NCBI GenBank assembly: GCA_025602915.1
Contig: JAHLJZ010000041.1
Location: forward strand, 62,001-126,000
Length of the DNA stretch: 64,000 bases
Reading direction: 5' to 3'
Source: Paraphysoderma sedebokerense
Lineage: Eukaryota > Blastocladiomycota > Physodermatomycetes > Physodermatales > Physodermataceae
Positions 1 to 12,570 of this stretch are shown here, piece by piece. The position numbers and the translations under genes are program-made. Positions within the stretch are counted from its first letter, which is position 1. Every line of letters starts with the position of its first letter. The notes beneath the pieces are model-generated. The model was not told where the DNA came from. It did not search any database and worked only from the letters and a program-made list of their open reading frames with translations.

Positions 1-3000
1 TCTTCATACGCGGTGAAATTCTGAATGGTCGCTGTTTCAAACGTTGGAGGATCTAATTGACAGATAAAAAAACATTCAGCTTAAATACTGTGAAAGATCA
101 AAGAAAAATGATCTCACAACCGACCATTCACAGGAGCCACGATGAATGTGATAGTCCCATTACTTTCACTGTCGAATAGGCCATCGCTGGCTTTGAAATT
201 GAATGAAGCGTAAGGATTGCCGAAGTCATTCTCAGCAGGACGAAATAGTAGCGTCGAATCACCCATTGCCAGATGGTAAGGAGCACTTGTGACGAGACCC
301 AACGATGAAATACCATCGGTGGAAGTTCGAACAAACAACGATCCACGATTTGGAAGCGAGAGAATGGAAAAGAATATATTTTGTCCTACACCCGGTTCGT
401 CTGGATCGGTGGCGAAGATGTCGAACGTTATGTTGGTGTCCTCGTACAGAGATATTATTTTTGATTGAGGTACAGGAGGATCAGGCAATGACACGATCAT
501 AATCTGAGCAGTTTGGACACCAGATTCTGAAATTAAGGCATGTCAATATGAATTATTAAACGCCTCAAGTGAATCCCATAGGATGCGATATAAGCGTACC
601 TGCTCCCAAGCTGTCTCTCGCTTTGAAAGAAAATGAATCGGACCCGTAGAAATCGCGCTCCGGAACATAAATTACTTTGTTCATCGCATTTGTCACCAAA
701 ATTGCTTGATCAAGCGTTGCATTGATCAACATTCCCCGGCCGTCATTGAACGCAGCTTGATAAAGGGACCCCCTGATGGGTTTGGAAACAACAAAGACGT
801 CTAATATAGCGTCGTCGTCAGGATCAACCGCTTTTAATTCCATGATTGGAAATTGATCTTCGTAGGTCACTACCATACAAGGTAGTGCGACTGGTATGTT
901 ATTCTTGTTAAAAGTTTGAAATTTTGTGTTATTTGATTGTACGCTATTTTGATTTCCAACTGTGACGGAAACATTGAAGGTGGCAAGAAGAGGAAGTAAG
1001 TTGTTACAGGCGAATGTACTGAAATGAAAATTGCCTGTCAGTCACTCAACTCGAGCGTAATTGGTATTCAATAAGGTATTATACCATCGGACTTCTTCAT
1101 GAGATATTCCAGTAATTGGGCAGATATACGATTGAAGTGTGCTCAAATCAATGAATGTTATCTCAGCCTGACTCGTCAATCCTCCAAAGTTCGATCCCGC
1201 GAGCGTAACAGTCTAAAGAATATCAACGTTACATGGACCGCGGCGCATGCCATACTTTTGCTATAACATAAAAGATACACACCGGTGTTTCAGAGAAAGA
1301 AAATTGAGGGTATATTGCCGCAACAGTCGGACGGCGGTATGAATAGAGCAATGATGTCGTGCTGTTCTGGCCCGCCACTGTAAGTAAGACTGAGTGATTC
1401 GCTCCGCTTCCGGCACTCACAACGCAGGCTAAATCGGTATCATTGAATAGTAATACCTGCTCACATAATTGATCCCCTATATGAATAGAAGACTGGTCCA
1501 GAGGGCACGGGGGGTTTGAGCAAGGACCAAAATTTTTGCCACTGACAGAATGTTAATTTTCAAATTTTGTCTATGAAAACATAATTCAAATTACTTTATT
1601 CTAATCAAATTCCCTCCATTTGTCGGCCCATTATTAGGGACAATACGGAACATTGAAGGGGGTTCGTAGGATATCGTAATTGACTCAGTTGTATTTGATT
1701 GTGGCCCCATCGATACTGTCACCAAGATGTCACGGCCCACACCTTATCCGAGCAATCGAAATAAGATTGATATTTAGCGGAAGAAGCCTTTTTGCCAGTA
1801 TTATTCAAATAACAAACCTGGAGGTACTGAACACTGTATGACCGTTTGATTGATCTGAACGACGTTCAAACAAGGTCGAAAGTTTGATCCCAAGGAAACA
1901 TCAACAGGATCTACTCCTGGTGTTCCGAGGAAGTCAACGACAATAGTAACATTGAAGCCAGCTAAAAAAAAAACTAAGGTAAACTTGCAAGTCCGATATC
2001 AGCAATCGTCAATCCCGGTATACATACTGGCTGGCCCCAGCCGAGGTCGAATATCACGCAGAACAGGAACATAGGACAATGAGGCCTTCTTTGCGCTTAA
2101 AATTTCCAGTCCATATTGCAAATATTCAAAGCGAACGACAAGCTCGTAAGGTCCTACGAATTTCAGCTTTAGTCGAACAGATCGTTTTGAAACAAATCAA
2201 TTGAGGGCAATTGTAAACCTCCGATCCCCTCCGGCAGTTTCGAAGACAAAGAAGACCCATTCCATTGTACATTAGAACAAGAATAATTTGCGAATGTAAC
2301 ATATGGGATGTTAAGAAGAGCATCAGGTGGCAGAGACGAGAACTTGATTTGGATGGTTTCGCCCTTTGTGACTCTTCCTGGTCCTTTGTTTGTGATGATG
2401 TCAATACCGATGTTTCCAAAATAAATGAGAAACCATTCTCGTCTGTTAGGTGTCTGAAGTGGGTCACTGAAATTTCCATCCGTCGTTCCGATTAAAATGA
2501 TATCTTCATTATTAGAAAAAATTCTTGTTCCGTTGTCTTGCTTTGCGGTTGACAAGACAAATCGAGAGTGTATACTCAAATTGGAGTCGTACCCAGCAAT
2601 CACAATTTCAGTTTCTCCCCGTCCAGTAACTGTGTCGTTTGTTGTGAGGAGAAGATAGATATTATCCTTCGCCGAGATAGCCAAGTCATAATTTGTCCCA
2701 TAGTAGGGTAAGTTATATTGAAACGGCAAAACTGCAGACACCACATTATCATAACTTGAATTGAGTTTTTGGAGAATGAATTGATTTGGAAGAGTCACCA
2801 TTTGGTGGCCGAAAAACACAGTATCTTGTAATCGGCCAGCGCCGAATGCTGGTTGGAAATTCAGGGAGTTTGCAACCGTTCCAAAAGGAATTACTTGAAT
2901 CAACCCCGTATTTTGTAATTGGTACGTTCTAATATTCTGTGATCTTGTCCAAATGCAAACATAGTTTACAGTACGACGGCATCCGAATTCAACATGTAGG

Positions 3001-3896
3001 GCTTGCTCATTTGTGATCCCCGTATGGGCGGCGTGTACCATATTATTTCCCATATTGGCAATGAAGAATCCCTTATTTGGGTTTAATTCGTTTGGACTAT
3101 TGTAGTGAACCACATAAGTCGCCTGCGAGTCTGAGTAAAGTGAGAGCCGCCTTCCCCGCATGATAAAGTGTATTAATGATCGAACTCGCGTAGGGGGATA
3201 CGGAGATTGTGTGCATAAGATACTCACGGATTCTTATATGAAACCTTGAAATATGTTTTACCATATGTCGGCCAATCATAAAAAGTACTGGCTTCCACAC
3301 CCATAAAAGGGACCTTGAATCTGTAAATATCCATTCTTGAGCCAATTGAGCTGTATTTACTTCAGATATAAACGAAAACTTGGATCAAAATCACAACCAG
3401 AACCTATAAATGAGTTGAATGAAACCTACGCCAAGTACACTCGGTCGTCGTACTTGTTATAATGTAAGGCTGCCGCATTATCAGGCCTATACAGAGATTG
3501 GAGGAAAGTTAAAGCTCAGTTGCATTGTCAATCTCGAGGGTTCATAAAACCAGTCTTTCCGGCTCACCTCCAGACAGACCAGTCGTTGCAGCATACACCG
3601 GCCCCCATAGTGGAAAGATCATAATTTCCAAGCGTTCCCAATTCTCCGGTCGCCAATGTAACCGTAAAAACATACAAACGAAAGGTGCGGTCGAGGGCGA
3701 AAATGTGAGAAGAGTTGGAAACCGCTTCAATTATTGGCTCGGGGTTGGGTATATTTAATAGGTATTTGGTATACCATGGGGAGACGACCGAATTACTGGA
3801 AGGAATGCAGTGAACTCGGTGAGCGTAAATGGACAGGAAGAGGGCTAATATGAATGTGGTTGCAGAGAAGGTATTTTTGCTTAGAAACAGTATCAT
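1..3896 (-). CDS. Giant receptor A (partial): propeller, IPT/TIG and cadherin-like ectodomain
   Basis: This is the 5' part of a multi-exon surface receptor; its 3' part (rest of the cadherin-like region, Cys-rich stretch and membrane domain) lies beyond the left edge. The start is the ATG at 3896, which opens a hydrophobic signal peptide (MILFLSKNTF...); the in-frame codon at 3929 is GTG. Exon 1 ends with a donor near 3574, and a small second exon lies at 3486-3430. A long exon at about 3160-2165 carries an SBBP-like beta-propeller with an IGTTDGNFSDP motif. IPT/TIG-like units follow down to about 1085, where Cys pairs flank LNVVQ and ACVV-type strands. Cadherin-like repeats with VTYEDQ and DPPVP motifs fill 1000 to 1. 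The reading frame stays open in every exon I checked. Its closest relative in the window is gene B, in both sequence and intron positions. Role inferred: cell-surface recognition or sensing. Confidence 0.85.
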
Positions 3897-4779
3897 CGTC
3901 AATGAAACTCTGTATATTTGACAATACACTGCAAGTTCGATCCGGTCAGTTCTGGTATGAAAGGCAAAAGCTGTACGAATTTACGAAAGTTCCGCAATCT
4001 GCCTCCAACTCGGTGCTGCAAAATCTAAAAAGATTTGACACTACGCGCAATGATTCTCGCTAGAATCGCTTCGATGCTGAATCCCTTCAATTTCTTTCCT
4101 CGATGTTTCAGATGGCAAAACATTTATATACCTCTTATGAATTGTAAGCGAAGGAAATACAGTAGTGATTCAGAATTATTCACATGCTCATAAACCTTTA
4201 TATCATAAATCTAGCGGGCAGGGTCTCACAGAGTCACATCACCGAACGCGCTGTTGGACTCGAATCTGGCAGCTCAATACGATCGGAATTCGAGAACAGC
4301 ATGTTACTGCGCTGTTACCGGTTACGCCGTCGATCAACGACAAAATTTTACGTGAACGTTTCCAACGACTAACTATTCTTTTGTTAATCTGAGATCGAGC
4401 GTATACAAACCTTTTCATTTTGAGTGCTTAATCTATTCATACATTTTAGATGACGTGCTGTGCGCTTAATGTATGGAAATCTCCCGTACTTTGGCATGTA
4501 TTTTTGAGCTTTTTGGGAAAAAGGAGAAGGTATTTTAAGGTGTATTGAAATACCGCTCACAGTTTACATAATTCCCGACAAGCAATCGCAAGCATACGAC
4601 ATGAATGGTTTTTGACGAAAATTCCGGCACCTCGCCCGATGCAACTGAAGATGTTTAGATGATTCGAGTGAAATTCACTCAACGTATACCTCTAATAGAA
4701 GATTGGTAATCATCCGCGTTGAATGTTCAGCAAATATATACTCCATAAGTTCAGGTTTAAGTCGGTCAATATAATTATG
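3897..4779. other. Intergenic spacer between receptors A and B
   Basis: This 880-base gap separates the start of gene A from the stop of gene B, both read on the minus strand. It holds only short open frames on either strand with no recognisable protein. It presumably contains the promoter of A and the 3' end of B. I see no repeat or RNA gene in it. Confidence 0.6.
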
Positions 4780-7700
4780 TTACATTCCGCCTCCAATCAA
4801 AGCCCTTGTGGAAGCAGTCACGAGTATGTTCTGACTTCCCTCTTTTTTGCTTTTACGCACCTCGTTTAGTCCAGCCCGAACTTTCCGTTGAATCTCGTAT
4901 ACAGAAGTACCAATCACAGCCGCTATAAACGAGAGCACAAGAAATAGCATGAAAAGCATCAGCACCAGTTCACTATTTCTTTGTAACTTATCGACATGGA
5001 ATGGCAACGCGAGACCTAAAATTGACATTGATGCCATAGTGGAGGCGACCTCGAAATGGTTGAGAAGCGGATATTTATAGGGTTGATATTTAAGGTGGAG
5101 AACAAGCGACAGCAGCAACACAGTCTGGCTGAGAATGACTTGCAACCCTGGAAGCCTTTGGTATGAAATTTCAATGCAAATGTTAGTATTTTAATAGGCC
5201 AAAGATGTCACCGAACTTTAAAATACAGACCTGGTAAAATACATGCTGGTAGATATCAACGCAAGCTTTTGGAACAGCTGAATTAAGATAAAGTGCTGGT
5301 TTTCATCCTTGTAAATGTGGTCGAAATCCATGATCTTTGAAACAATCGCTCTCCTCTTCTCCCACCGTGAGGCATCATATTTCTTCTGATACATGACGAA
5401 TAACATGATTGAAAAGTAAAGCGGAATTCCGATAACGTAAATAGCAATGCCGCTGAGAGCATACGGCAAGTCGCGGTACCATTCTTCGCTGTAACACCTG
5501 ACTGAATAATCTGCATCCAAATACATTAGGCCATCTTCTTCTAATGTGCAGTCAAGTATACTACTCGGAAAATGGAAATTATGAGTCAGAGTCGGCAAAA
5601 TTATCAGCACGAATGCAAACCTTAATGCCTTCGTACTGACTGTTGCAAATACGATCGATAGAATTGAATTAAAAATGCGGAGTGACGTTAGAAATAAGCT
5701 TGTCTGTTGGGGTTCGTGATTGTACAATTTTGGGCGAGACTTCTTGCATCTGGCGCGTATCTTTTTGTTGATGCTAACGATCACACCAAACAAGATAACA
5801 AGCACTAACAAAGCTAATGGAATGGCGAGTGTGAACCGCATTTTTGTGCCGTAATCCAATCGCTGATTTATCACACATTCAGGACTCGTCAACTCGATAT
5901 TAAAATTAATGAAGGATAGAGAGTTCAATATGTTCATAAATTCTGGCGGCCTACAGAGCAAAGAAGTTAACAAACTTGTTTCAGAAGCATGATTGCCGCT
6001 GATAGTCATCAATTTACCAATTCAGCTGCAACTCCCGTATGATGAGAATATATTGGATAAAGTTAATCAAAATGTTGACCAATCCATAACTGAACGAATA
6101 CGAAACGTTAACTATCACTTTTCGATGCTCGAAAAATATCTATAACGGTTACTCACTGTAAGCCTCTTCCAATAACCCTCAAAAAACCGATCATCGCGAG
6201 AGATCCAAAAAGGACGGACAGTACGATTAAAACAAGCTGCCATGAAGTTTCCTCTCGGCATAACACACAGCGGTTGTTTAAGCGATAATAATTTGCCGCA
6301 CATGATCCGCAACCTAGAGAGAAGTTAATCCAATCGTTCGCTCAACGATCGATGTCACCAAAATATTACGTACGGTTGCCCGTATATCCAGCGGCACATT
6401 GGTTAATTCCACCCGGGCAAGATTCGGGTGGAAAGCATGGAAGGAATGTCGAACTGTTCTCGCTTTGCCAGTAGCCAAACCGTGGTCTGGGAGCAATACT
6501 GCCGTCTTGACTGTTGGTTTCAAAGTAATTGTTTATAAAATGCATATAAGAGCTAGGACATAATTGTGGAATTTACCTGCATTCAGCTCCTATATCGTTC
6601 AAGAATTTGATAGAGGTTCAAGGAATGTTGTCAGTCAGGTCAACACAACCAAATGTTGTTAGAGAATAGAAATTTTACCCTCTAGACACGGAGCACAAAT
6701 TGGACCCTTGCTAAAAATATTGCTGTATCTCCCTATCATGCAAATATGAAGGATAGGGGTCAGTGTTTTACGAAAAAAATTGCATCTGTAAGAAAATTAT
6801 CTACATACCTGGTGGACAAGTTAATCTAAACACGAATGTACATATATCTGAAACTGCCCCACCATTGTCGAATGCATAAATAGAGAAATTGCCAAAAGGA
6901 AACATGCTGCCGCTAAAATTCGGATAGAACATAATTGTTTGAGATCGGAAAATGCTACCAGCTACCAGCGGTACAGAATCATTGAGATAACCTCTTGAGG
7001 GGGCTGTCACCAAAACAAATTGCAGCGAGGAATCATCGACATCTGCTGCATCCAGCTTAATCTGGTAGGAAGGATCTATACCCAAGAGCACTTCAGGAGA
7101 TAAGACTACCTCTTCAGGACAGTGAAGGATAGGTGGATCATTTACAGGGAGGACCGAGAATTCAATTCTTTGCAAGCGTGTCACAGTGCCGTCTGTGTAA
7201 GAGACAGTGAATTTTTGATCGCTTTGATTAAAACTACTATAAAAATCTGGAGTCGGAACAAAAAATATTTTGTACGGTGGTCCTGGGATTACGGAATCCT
7301 CGCCTATAACCAACAGACTTCGTGTCTCTGTCTGATTTTCGGTTCTCAGTAGCGTTCCATTGATATGGATATCTCTGATTTTAACCACTACAGTGTCAAG
7401 TGGATCTATATCGCTAATATTTAGGTATATGAGTGATTCTTGGTCTTCGTACGCAGTTATATTTTCGATTGATGTTAATTCAAACGTCGGAAGATCTAGT
7501 CGTAAAAATAATCAATTAGCCATCGTTAGTTCAATTTCGATGAAAATAGGATAGCATAAAAACCATTGACAGGCCGCACTACAAATGTTATGGTGCCGTT
7601 AATCACACTGTCTAATAAACCATCACTGGCTTTAAAATTAAATGACGCATATGGATCGCCGAAGTCATTATCAATCGGTCGAAACAGTAACGTCGAATTG

Positions 7701-10700
7701 ACCTGCGCCAGATCGTAGGGAGTAGTAGTGATTTGATCCCATGGTGTAGTAACATCGCCAGCATTTTGAATATACAACACTCCCCGTGTTGGAAGCGATA
7801 GAATAGAAAACATCATCATATTTTGCCCTGAAGATTGGTTGTCTGGATCAGTGGCAGTCAAGGTAAATGTAGTATTCGTGTCCTCCTCAAGAGATACGAG
7901 GGTCGATTGGGGTGCAGGAGGATCCGGTAATGGAATAATCGTAATTTGAATGCTTTGTATTATCGATTCTAGATGATGCCAACGCAAATTGATTAAATGG
8001 TTGACCTATTATTTCAGCATATTGTTCAAAATAAGCTACCTGCTCCTAGGCCATCTCTGGCCTTGAATAAAAAAGAATCGGTTCCGTAAAAGTCGGGCTT
8101 TGGAACGTAAATCAATCGATCCATCGCATTTGTTACCAGAATTGCTTGTTCAAGCGTGGCATTAATTAATATCCCTCTATTATCATTAAGAGTAGCTTGA
8201 TATAGAAGCCCGTTTTCAGGTACAGAAACAATGAATAAGTCCAACATAGAGTTCTCGTCAGGGTCCAAAGCTTTGAGCTCAATGATTAGGAATTGGTCTT
8301 CATAAGTTACGAGTGAAGACGCTAGAGCAAGAGGGGGGTTGTTTTGATTGAATGTATGAAATCTAGTGTTATCAGTCATAATGCTGGATTGATTTCCGAT
8401 TGTGACTGACACGTTGAAAGTAGACATGGGAAGAAGAGGCGTATTGCAAGCGAAGGTACTGCAAACCATTCAATGCTTTCGTCAGACAAGCAAAAATTAA
8501 TCGGTCTCAAGTAATAGCATACCATTGCAATTCTTCATGTGATATTCCAGTAATGAGACAAGTAGAAGATTGAAGAGTATTCAAGTCGGTAAAGGACACC
8601 ACAGCCCGGCTGATTAAGTTACCAAAATTGGTTCCCACCAGGGTAACAGTCTAAAAAGCGAGTCTAAGTCACATACCGCCCGCAACTTACAATCTTGATA
8701 TTGACTAACTTACCGGTGTTTGGGAGAGGGAATATTGTGGATACACCGCCGCAACTCTTGGTGGAAAGTATGAATATACTAATGAGCCTGTGCTATTCTG
8801 GCCTGCGACGTTAACTAATACAATGTTGTTGGCCCCGCTTCTGGCAGGAACAACGCATGTAGCATCGGTATCATTAAAAAATGTTACTTGTTCACATTGT
8901 CGGTCGCCGATTTGAATGGAGGAATAGTTAAACACGCATGGAGATTCATTGCAAGGACCGAAATTTTTGCCGCTATAAGGGGTTCGGCAATCAGGCGACA
9001 ATAATCATCATTATCATCGGAAGACAATACGTACCGTATTTTCAAGAGATTTCGTCCATTGGTTTGTCCACTGGTGGGTGTTACGTCGTAGAGCGATGGG
9101 GGTTCATAAGAAATCTTGATCGCCTCAGTTGTATTTGATTGTGGCCCGACCGAAACCGTCACCTGGATATCACGACCCACACCTAATCATACTCGTTTAA
9201 ACGAATTGATCAAAAAACATCATGAAGTCAAATTGTACAAACCTGGAGGCACTGAGCATTGGACTGCGGTTTGGTTCAGTCGAATGACGTCAGAGCACGG
9301 TTGGAACTCATATCCTAGGGTCACAACAACAGGATCCACCCCTGGAGAACCGAGATAATCAACAAGCAATGTAATGTTGAAGCCGGCTAGCATAAATAAA
9401 TGGGGATTTAACATTACAGCATAACCGATACTCATTTGAGGGCCACTTACTGGTTGGTCCAACCCGAGGCTGAATATCTTTAAGGACTGGAACATACACT
9501 AATTGGGCCTTCTTTGTCGTTATACCTTCGATATCAGGATACTCAAATCGAACAATAAGGTCATAAGGTCCTTAATAGTATTTGAAAGATCAGCTTTGTT
9601 ATTAACTCCTCGTTTGTGTAGTCGTCCAGTTGGTGAAGAAAGGCTAAGTATACAAACCTCCAAATCCGGGTGGTATTCTCGCATTCAGAGACGATCCGTT
9701 CCATTGCACGTTGGAACATGGAATACCATGGAAGGTAACGTTGGGAATGCTATATAATCCACCAGGGAGAAATGAGAAGTTGATTTGAACAATTTCGTTC
9801 TCGAATGCTCTACCAGGCCCTTTAGATGTCAGGATATCAATATTAATGTATGCGTAGTATATAATGAACCATTCTCTTGGGTTTGTCGTTGACCACGGAT
9901 TAGTAAAATCCCCATCAGTTGTGCCGATTAAGATAATATCTTTTCCTTTGGCAAATATCCGTGTGGCGTTATCTTGCTTTACTGTTGTAATGACGAACCG
10001 AGATTGTAACGTCAAATTGGAATTGTATTCTGCTAGTATTATTTCGGTCTGTCCCAACCCGGTACTCGTACTATTAGATGTAACTGCAAGATTGATATGA
10101 TTCGATGTCGATATGGCCAGGTCATAATTTGAATTATTGTAGGGAAAACTGAAGGATACTGGCAAAACCGATGAAAGAGTATTATTATAACTTGAGTTAA
10201 ATTTTTGAAGAACAAATTGATCGAGATATGCATTCGGATGAGCAAAAAATATACTGTCTCCAAGTTCATTTATGCCGAAAGCTGGCTGAAAATTTAAGGA
10301 GTCTAATGCTGAGCCCACTGAATATGTTTGAAGCAACCCGGTATTTGATAATTGATATACCCGGATCCTTTTAGATGCGGTCCAGATGCAAACAAGACTT
10401 GCATTTTGACGGCAACCGAACTCGACATGTAGGGCCTGCTCATCCGTTCTGGAAGCATGGAAAGCATGGTCCATATTGCTGCTCTTCATATTGGCAATGA
10501 AGAAGCCTTTATTCGGAGCGGATGCAGTTGGATTATTGTAGTGAACCACATAATTTGCCTGAGGGTCCGAGTAGAGTGAGAGCCGCCTTAAATATTTTTA
10601 CCATTTACAAACACAATTATGATTTATGAATCGATAATGTCAATATATTAAATTAGAATATCAGCAATCCAAAAGATAATTATGTTACTCACGGATTCTT

Positions 10701-11394
10701 GTATGGATTTTGAAAATATGGTTTTCCGTAAATGGGCCAATCATACAAAGTGCTACCTTGGACACCTGTATAAGGGACCTTGAATCTGTATACGTCCATC
10801 CTTGAGTTGGTTGAACTGTATGTACTGTTTTTAGATAAACAAAAATTGAGAAAGAAAACATAATGTTTTATTATCAAACTGTTTGCAAACAGTAGTTATC
10901 CCGAAGAGAAGATTGAATGGAGCCAAAGCATAAATTGGGTGACTTACGCCAAGTATACTCTATCATCGTATTTGTTATAGTGTAATGCGACTGCTTTATC
11001 GGACCTACATAAGGTTGTGTAAGAAACGATGAATAATGACTCTCAAGAATGTCGATATCCTTCACGTTTCCACTCACCTCCAAACAGCCCAGTCATTGCA
11101 GCATATACCACTACCGAGACTAGAGAGGTCATAATTTCCAAGCGTTCCCAATTCTCCCGTCGCGGATGCAACCGTGAAAACGAAGAGACGAAATTGTTGG
11201 TCAAGCGCAAAAATATGTGACGAGTTGGAAATTACGTCAATTATAGGTTCTGAATGCGGAAAGTGTGTTTCGTACTTAGAGTGCCATGGGGGAATGGGGG
11301 TAGACACTACGCTGTTGATTCGAACGGTACAAAACGACAGTAACACAACCAGGCCGATGATTGGAACGAAGGTAAATTTGACAAGGGCCGACAT
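4780..11394 (-). CDS. Giant receptor B: SBBP propeller, IPT/TIG, cadherin-like, Cys-rich, multi-TM
   Basis: This complete member of the receptor family spans roughly 20 exons. The ATG at 11394 opens a signal peptide (MSALVKFTFVPIIGLVVLL). The order along the protein is: propeller at 11300-9890 with an IGTTDGDFTNP motif; four IPT/TIG-like units at 9860-8560; cadherin-like repeats at 8400-6810 with VTYEDQ, LEEDTN and VLPVNDPP; a Cys-rich EGF-like stretch at 6740-6250; then about 8-10 hydrophobic segments to 4850. The conserved family motif DCTLEEDG..YLDAD..VRCYSEEW lies at about 5550-5480. A 13-nt microexon sits at 6577-6589. The intron at 5561-5620 is 60 nt long and stop-free, so translation through it looks deceptively open. 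No frame break was found. The tail is short and basic, ending at the stop at 4780. Function is inferred: a membrane receptor or channel-like sensor with a large adhesive ectodomain. Confidence 0.88.
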
Positions 11395-12570
11395 TGTTCG
11401 GCTTACTTTCTTGAATGTATTAAGTGATGTATGGAATGAGAGAACTAATTCTTAAGCTTGCAATTTCTGGTTGAAATCAGGCTTTTTGCATCCCACAGAG
11501 ATTTGCTCAGGTTGTCATTTGCTCCCTATCTAGTCCCTATCTGCTCAAAGGAAAATGCGATTGACGAGGATTGACGACAAGGTTCTGAAATCATATGAGA
11601 TCCTTGACACCAATCACTGATTTCGAATTAGATACAGCAACTGAAGTATAATACTCAAGTCTTCGAATGCTTGCATAATTAACGACGCATCAGGGCCGTG
11701 GCATAATACCATAAATATCGTAAATACCCCACTTAAAATGACGAATCACTGAAAAGCGGATTTCCATGAAGCAAATGATTGACTTGCAGAGAAATAGAAT
11801 TAAACTTAAATTTGCTCAATTGGGCACTGGGCAGTGGGATGGGAGAACACAGGAGAACACTGGAAGAACGTCCCCCAAGAGGGAGGCTAGGGCCTAGGAG
11901 GCTAGGACCTATTAGGGGCATGGGCGTCGCCGTGTCACAACTCACAGTGCCATTTCTAGTGAAAGTGTGACCCATGGTTGAAAATATGAATTGTTTAGTA
12001 AGTCTAGAATCTAAATCAACTGTATGCATCTCTGATGACTGATCACCGATATTACACAGTTTTTGGTCGTAGCAATTTAACATTAAGCCATTGCATGGGA
12101 ATTTTATATTCGATGCATATGGTGACACACAATACACATCTCTGCTGGTAGCATGCTTTCAATTTATTCCAAGATAAATAAGATATTATGTGGAACGTAC
12201 TTGTGTGCTGGTGATTATCAGTGTGACTTCCGTATCACCCTTGCAGTATTGCTTCAAAATTGAAACGGCCTATGCCAGTAGAAAAGGGGGGTGACTACAA
12301 GTTATCATTCAATAGGCATTCTAAAGCAAGCGTAAAAATCTATTGACAATATTTCAGTATTTACAAGATATCTAAGGTATTCTGGATGCGCAAACATCAT
12401 TAAAGAGTGCGCAACAAAAATTAGGCTAATATAAGATAAAAATGGTCTATCTGATTATATAGATGTAATTCAAGAAAATAGCCAAAAAGGCTGATCATTT
12501 GGAGTTCAATCGGATATAAAAACAGAGAAATTCTATGTATGTACAAAAATCTTAAACTTTTTTGAAATCC
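11395..12570. other. Spacer between receptor B and the F-box gene, with a short G-rich repeat patch
   Basis: No credible gene lies here. A patch at 11820-11920 is G-rich and locally repetitive: a 14-base unit of the form GGAGGCTAGGRCCT occurs at 11882-11895 and again at 11897-11910, and GGAGAACAC is repeated just upstream at about 11842-11860. The rest is AT-rich. The gap must contain the promoter of gene B (reading left) and the 3' UTR of the F-box gene. Confidence 0.55.
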